Source of the DNA: Ignavibacteriales bacterium
GTDB taxonomy: Bacteria > Bacteroidota > Ignavibacteria > T3Sed10-11
NCBI GenBank assembly: GCA_003560935.1
Contig: PWJF01000572.1
Span: forward strand, 1 to 7,593
Direction: 5' to 3'
DNA length: 7,593 nt
Shown: positions 7,260 to 7,593 of the stretch, piece by piece
Layout of the letters: the number at the start of each line of letters is the position of its first letter
Position numbering within the stretch: position 1 is the stretch's first letter
The notes under the pieces: generated by a model
Databases searched by the model: none
Seen by the model: only the letters and a program-made list of their open reading frames with translations
Told to the model about the DNA's origin: nothing
Program-made: the position numbers and the translations under genes

Positions 7260-7593
7260 ATGAAGATTTTGGTTACCGGCGCTGCCGGATACGTGGGGAA
7301 TAATACTGTTCGCCGTCTTGTGGAAAAGGGAAAACCGGTGCGCGCGATGGTGCGTAATGTCGAGAAGGCAAAGAAGCGATTAGCCGATGTTGCGGACAAA
7401 ATTGAGATTGTGAAGGGGGATGTGACCGACCGGGAGAGTCTGGCCCCGCTGATGCAGGATGTTACGACCGTTATCCATCTTGTGGCAATTGCATTAGAGA
7501 AGGGTGGGATGACATATGAGGAGATAAATTATCAGGGAACGGTTAATATAGTCGATGCGGCAAATGAAGCAGGCGTTGCCCGCTTCATTAATA
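7260..7593 (+). CDS. NAD(P)-binding epimerase/dehydratase-like (atypical SDR) protein, N-terminal part
   Basis: The frame is open from the ATG to the window edge, giving 111 codons of a protein that normally runs to about 300 residues. The N-terminus MKILVTGAAGYVG carries the GxxGxxG dinucleotide-binding motif (Gly7, Gly10, Gly13) of a Rossmann fold. The second strand ends in VRAMVR, whose Arg32 is the kind of residue that favours NADP over NAD. GDVTD (53-57) is the acidic motif that contacts the adenine ring, VIHLVA (71-76) is the fourth strand, and NYQGTVNIVDAANEAGVARFI (from residue 90) is the following helix and strand. This fits extended or atypical SDRs such as NmrA-like, NDUFA9-like or nucleotide-sugar epimerase-like proteins. 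The catalytic Tyr-x-x-x-Lys region lies outside the window, so the substrate cannot be named. With its own strong ribosome site and a structured upstream gap it may be a separate transcription unit from the kinase genes. Confidence 0.88.
   Translation, partial: MKILVTGAAGYVGNNTVRRLVEKGKPVRAMVRNVEKAKKRLADVADKIEIVKGDVTDRESLAPLMQDVTTVIHLVAIALEKGGMTYEEINYQGTVNIVDAANEAGVARFIN

Overview
The window is a bacterial signalling locus. Every gene lies on the + strand, and the base composition looks moderate (I did not compute GC). Hanks-type serine/threonine kinases fused to TolB-like, TPR or beta-propeller modules, in tandem, are typical of environmental lineages such as the FCB group (KSB1, Calditrichota, Marinimicrobia-like), Acidobacteriota and relatives. 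The sequence alone does not settle the phylum, and I recognise no named gene.

Layout. Positions 1-1219 hold the C-terminal part of a WD40/TolB-type beta-propeller protein, very probably the tail of a propeller-fused kinase that starts outside the window. A 133-residue single-domain PAS protein follows (1239-1640, GTG start). Two bases after its stop comes a soluble kinase/TolB-N-like/TPR protein (1643-3916). These three genes are spaced like one operon. A 143-bp gap (3917-4059) precedes a second kinase of the same family (4060-6654) that differs by a transmembrane helix between its kinase and sensor halves. A small predicted lipoprotein with a cupredoxin-like domain (6706-7119) follows. After a 140-bp structured gap, the N-terminal 111 codons of an NAD(P)-binding epimerase/SDR-like protein run off the right edge (7260-7593).

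How the genes may work together (inference). The kinases have intact catalytic residues and PknB-like activation loops. Each carries a large repeat-rich module suited to binding proteins or ligands: a propeller, a cytosolic TolB-N/TPR module, and a probably extracytoplasmic TolB-N/TPR module. The PAS protein has no output domain and is tightly coupled to the soluble kinase, so it may be its sensory partner. The lipoprotein and epimerase may be downstream cargo or unrelated neighbours.

The most unusual feature is a GC-rich nested palindrome at 1936-1987 inside the soluble kinase gene. It encodes an in-frame insertion of about 14 residues in the kinase domain that the sister kinase lacks. It looks like a small mobile palindromic element domesticated in a coding region.
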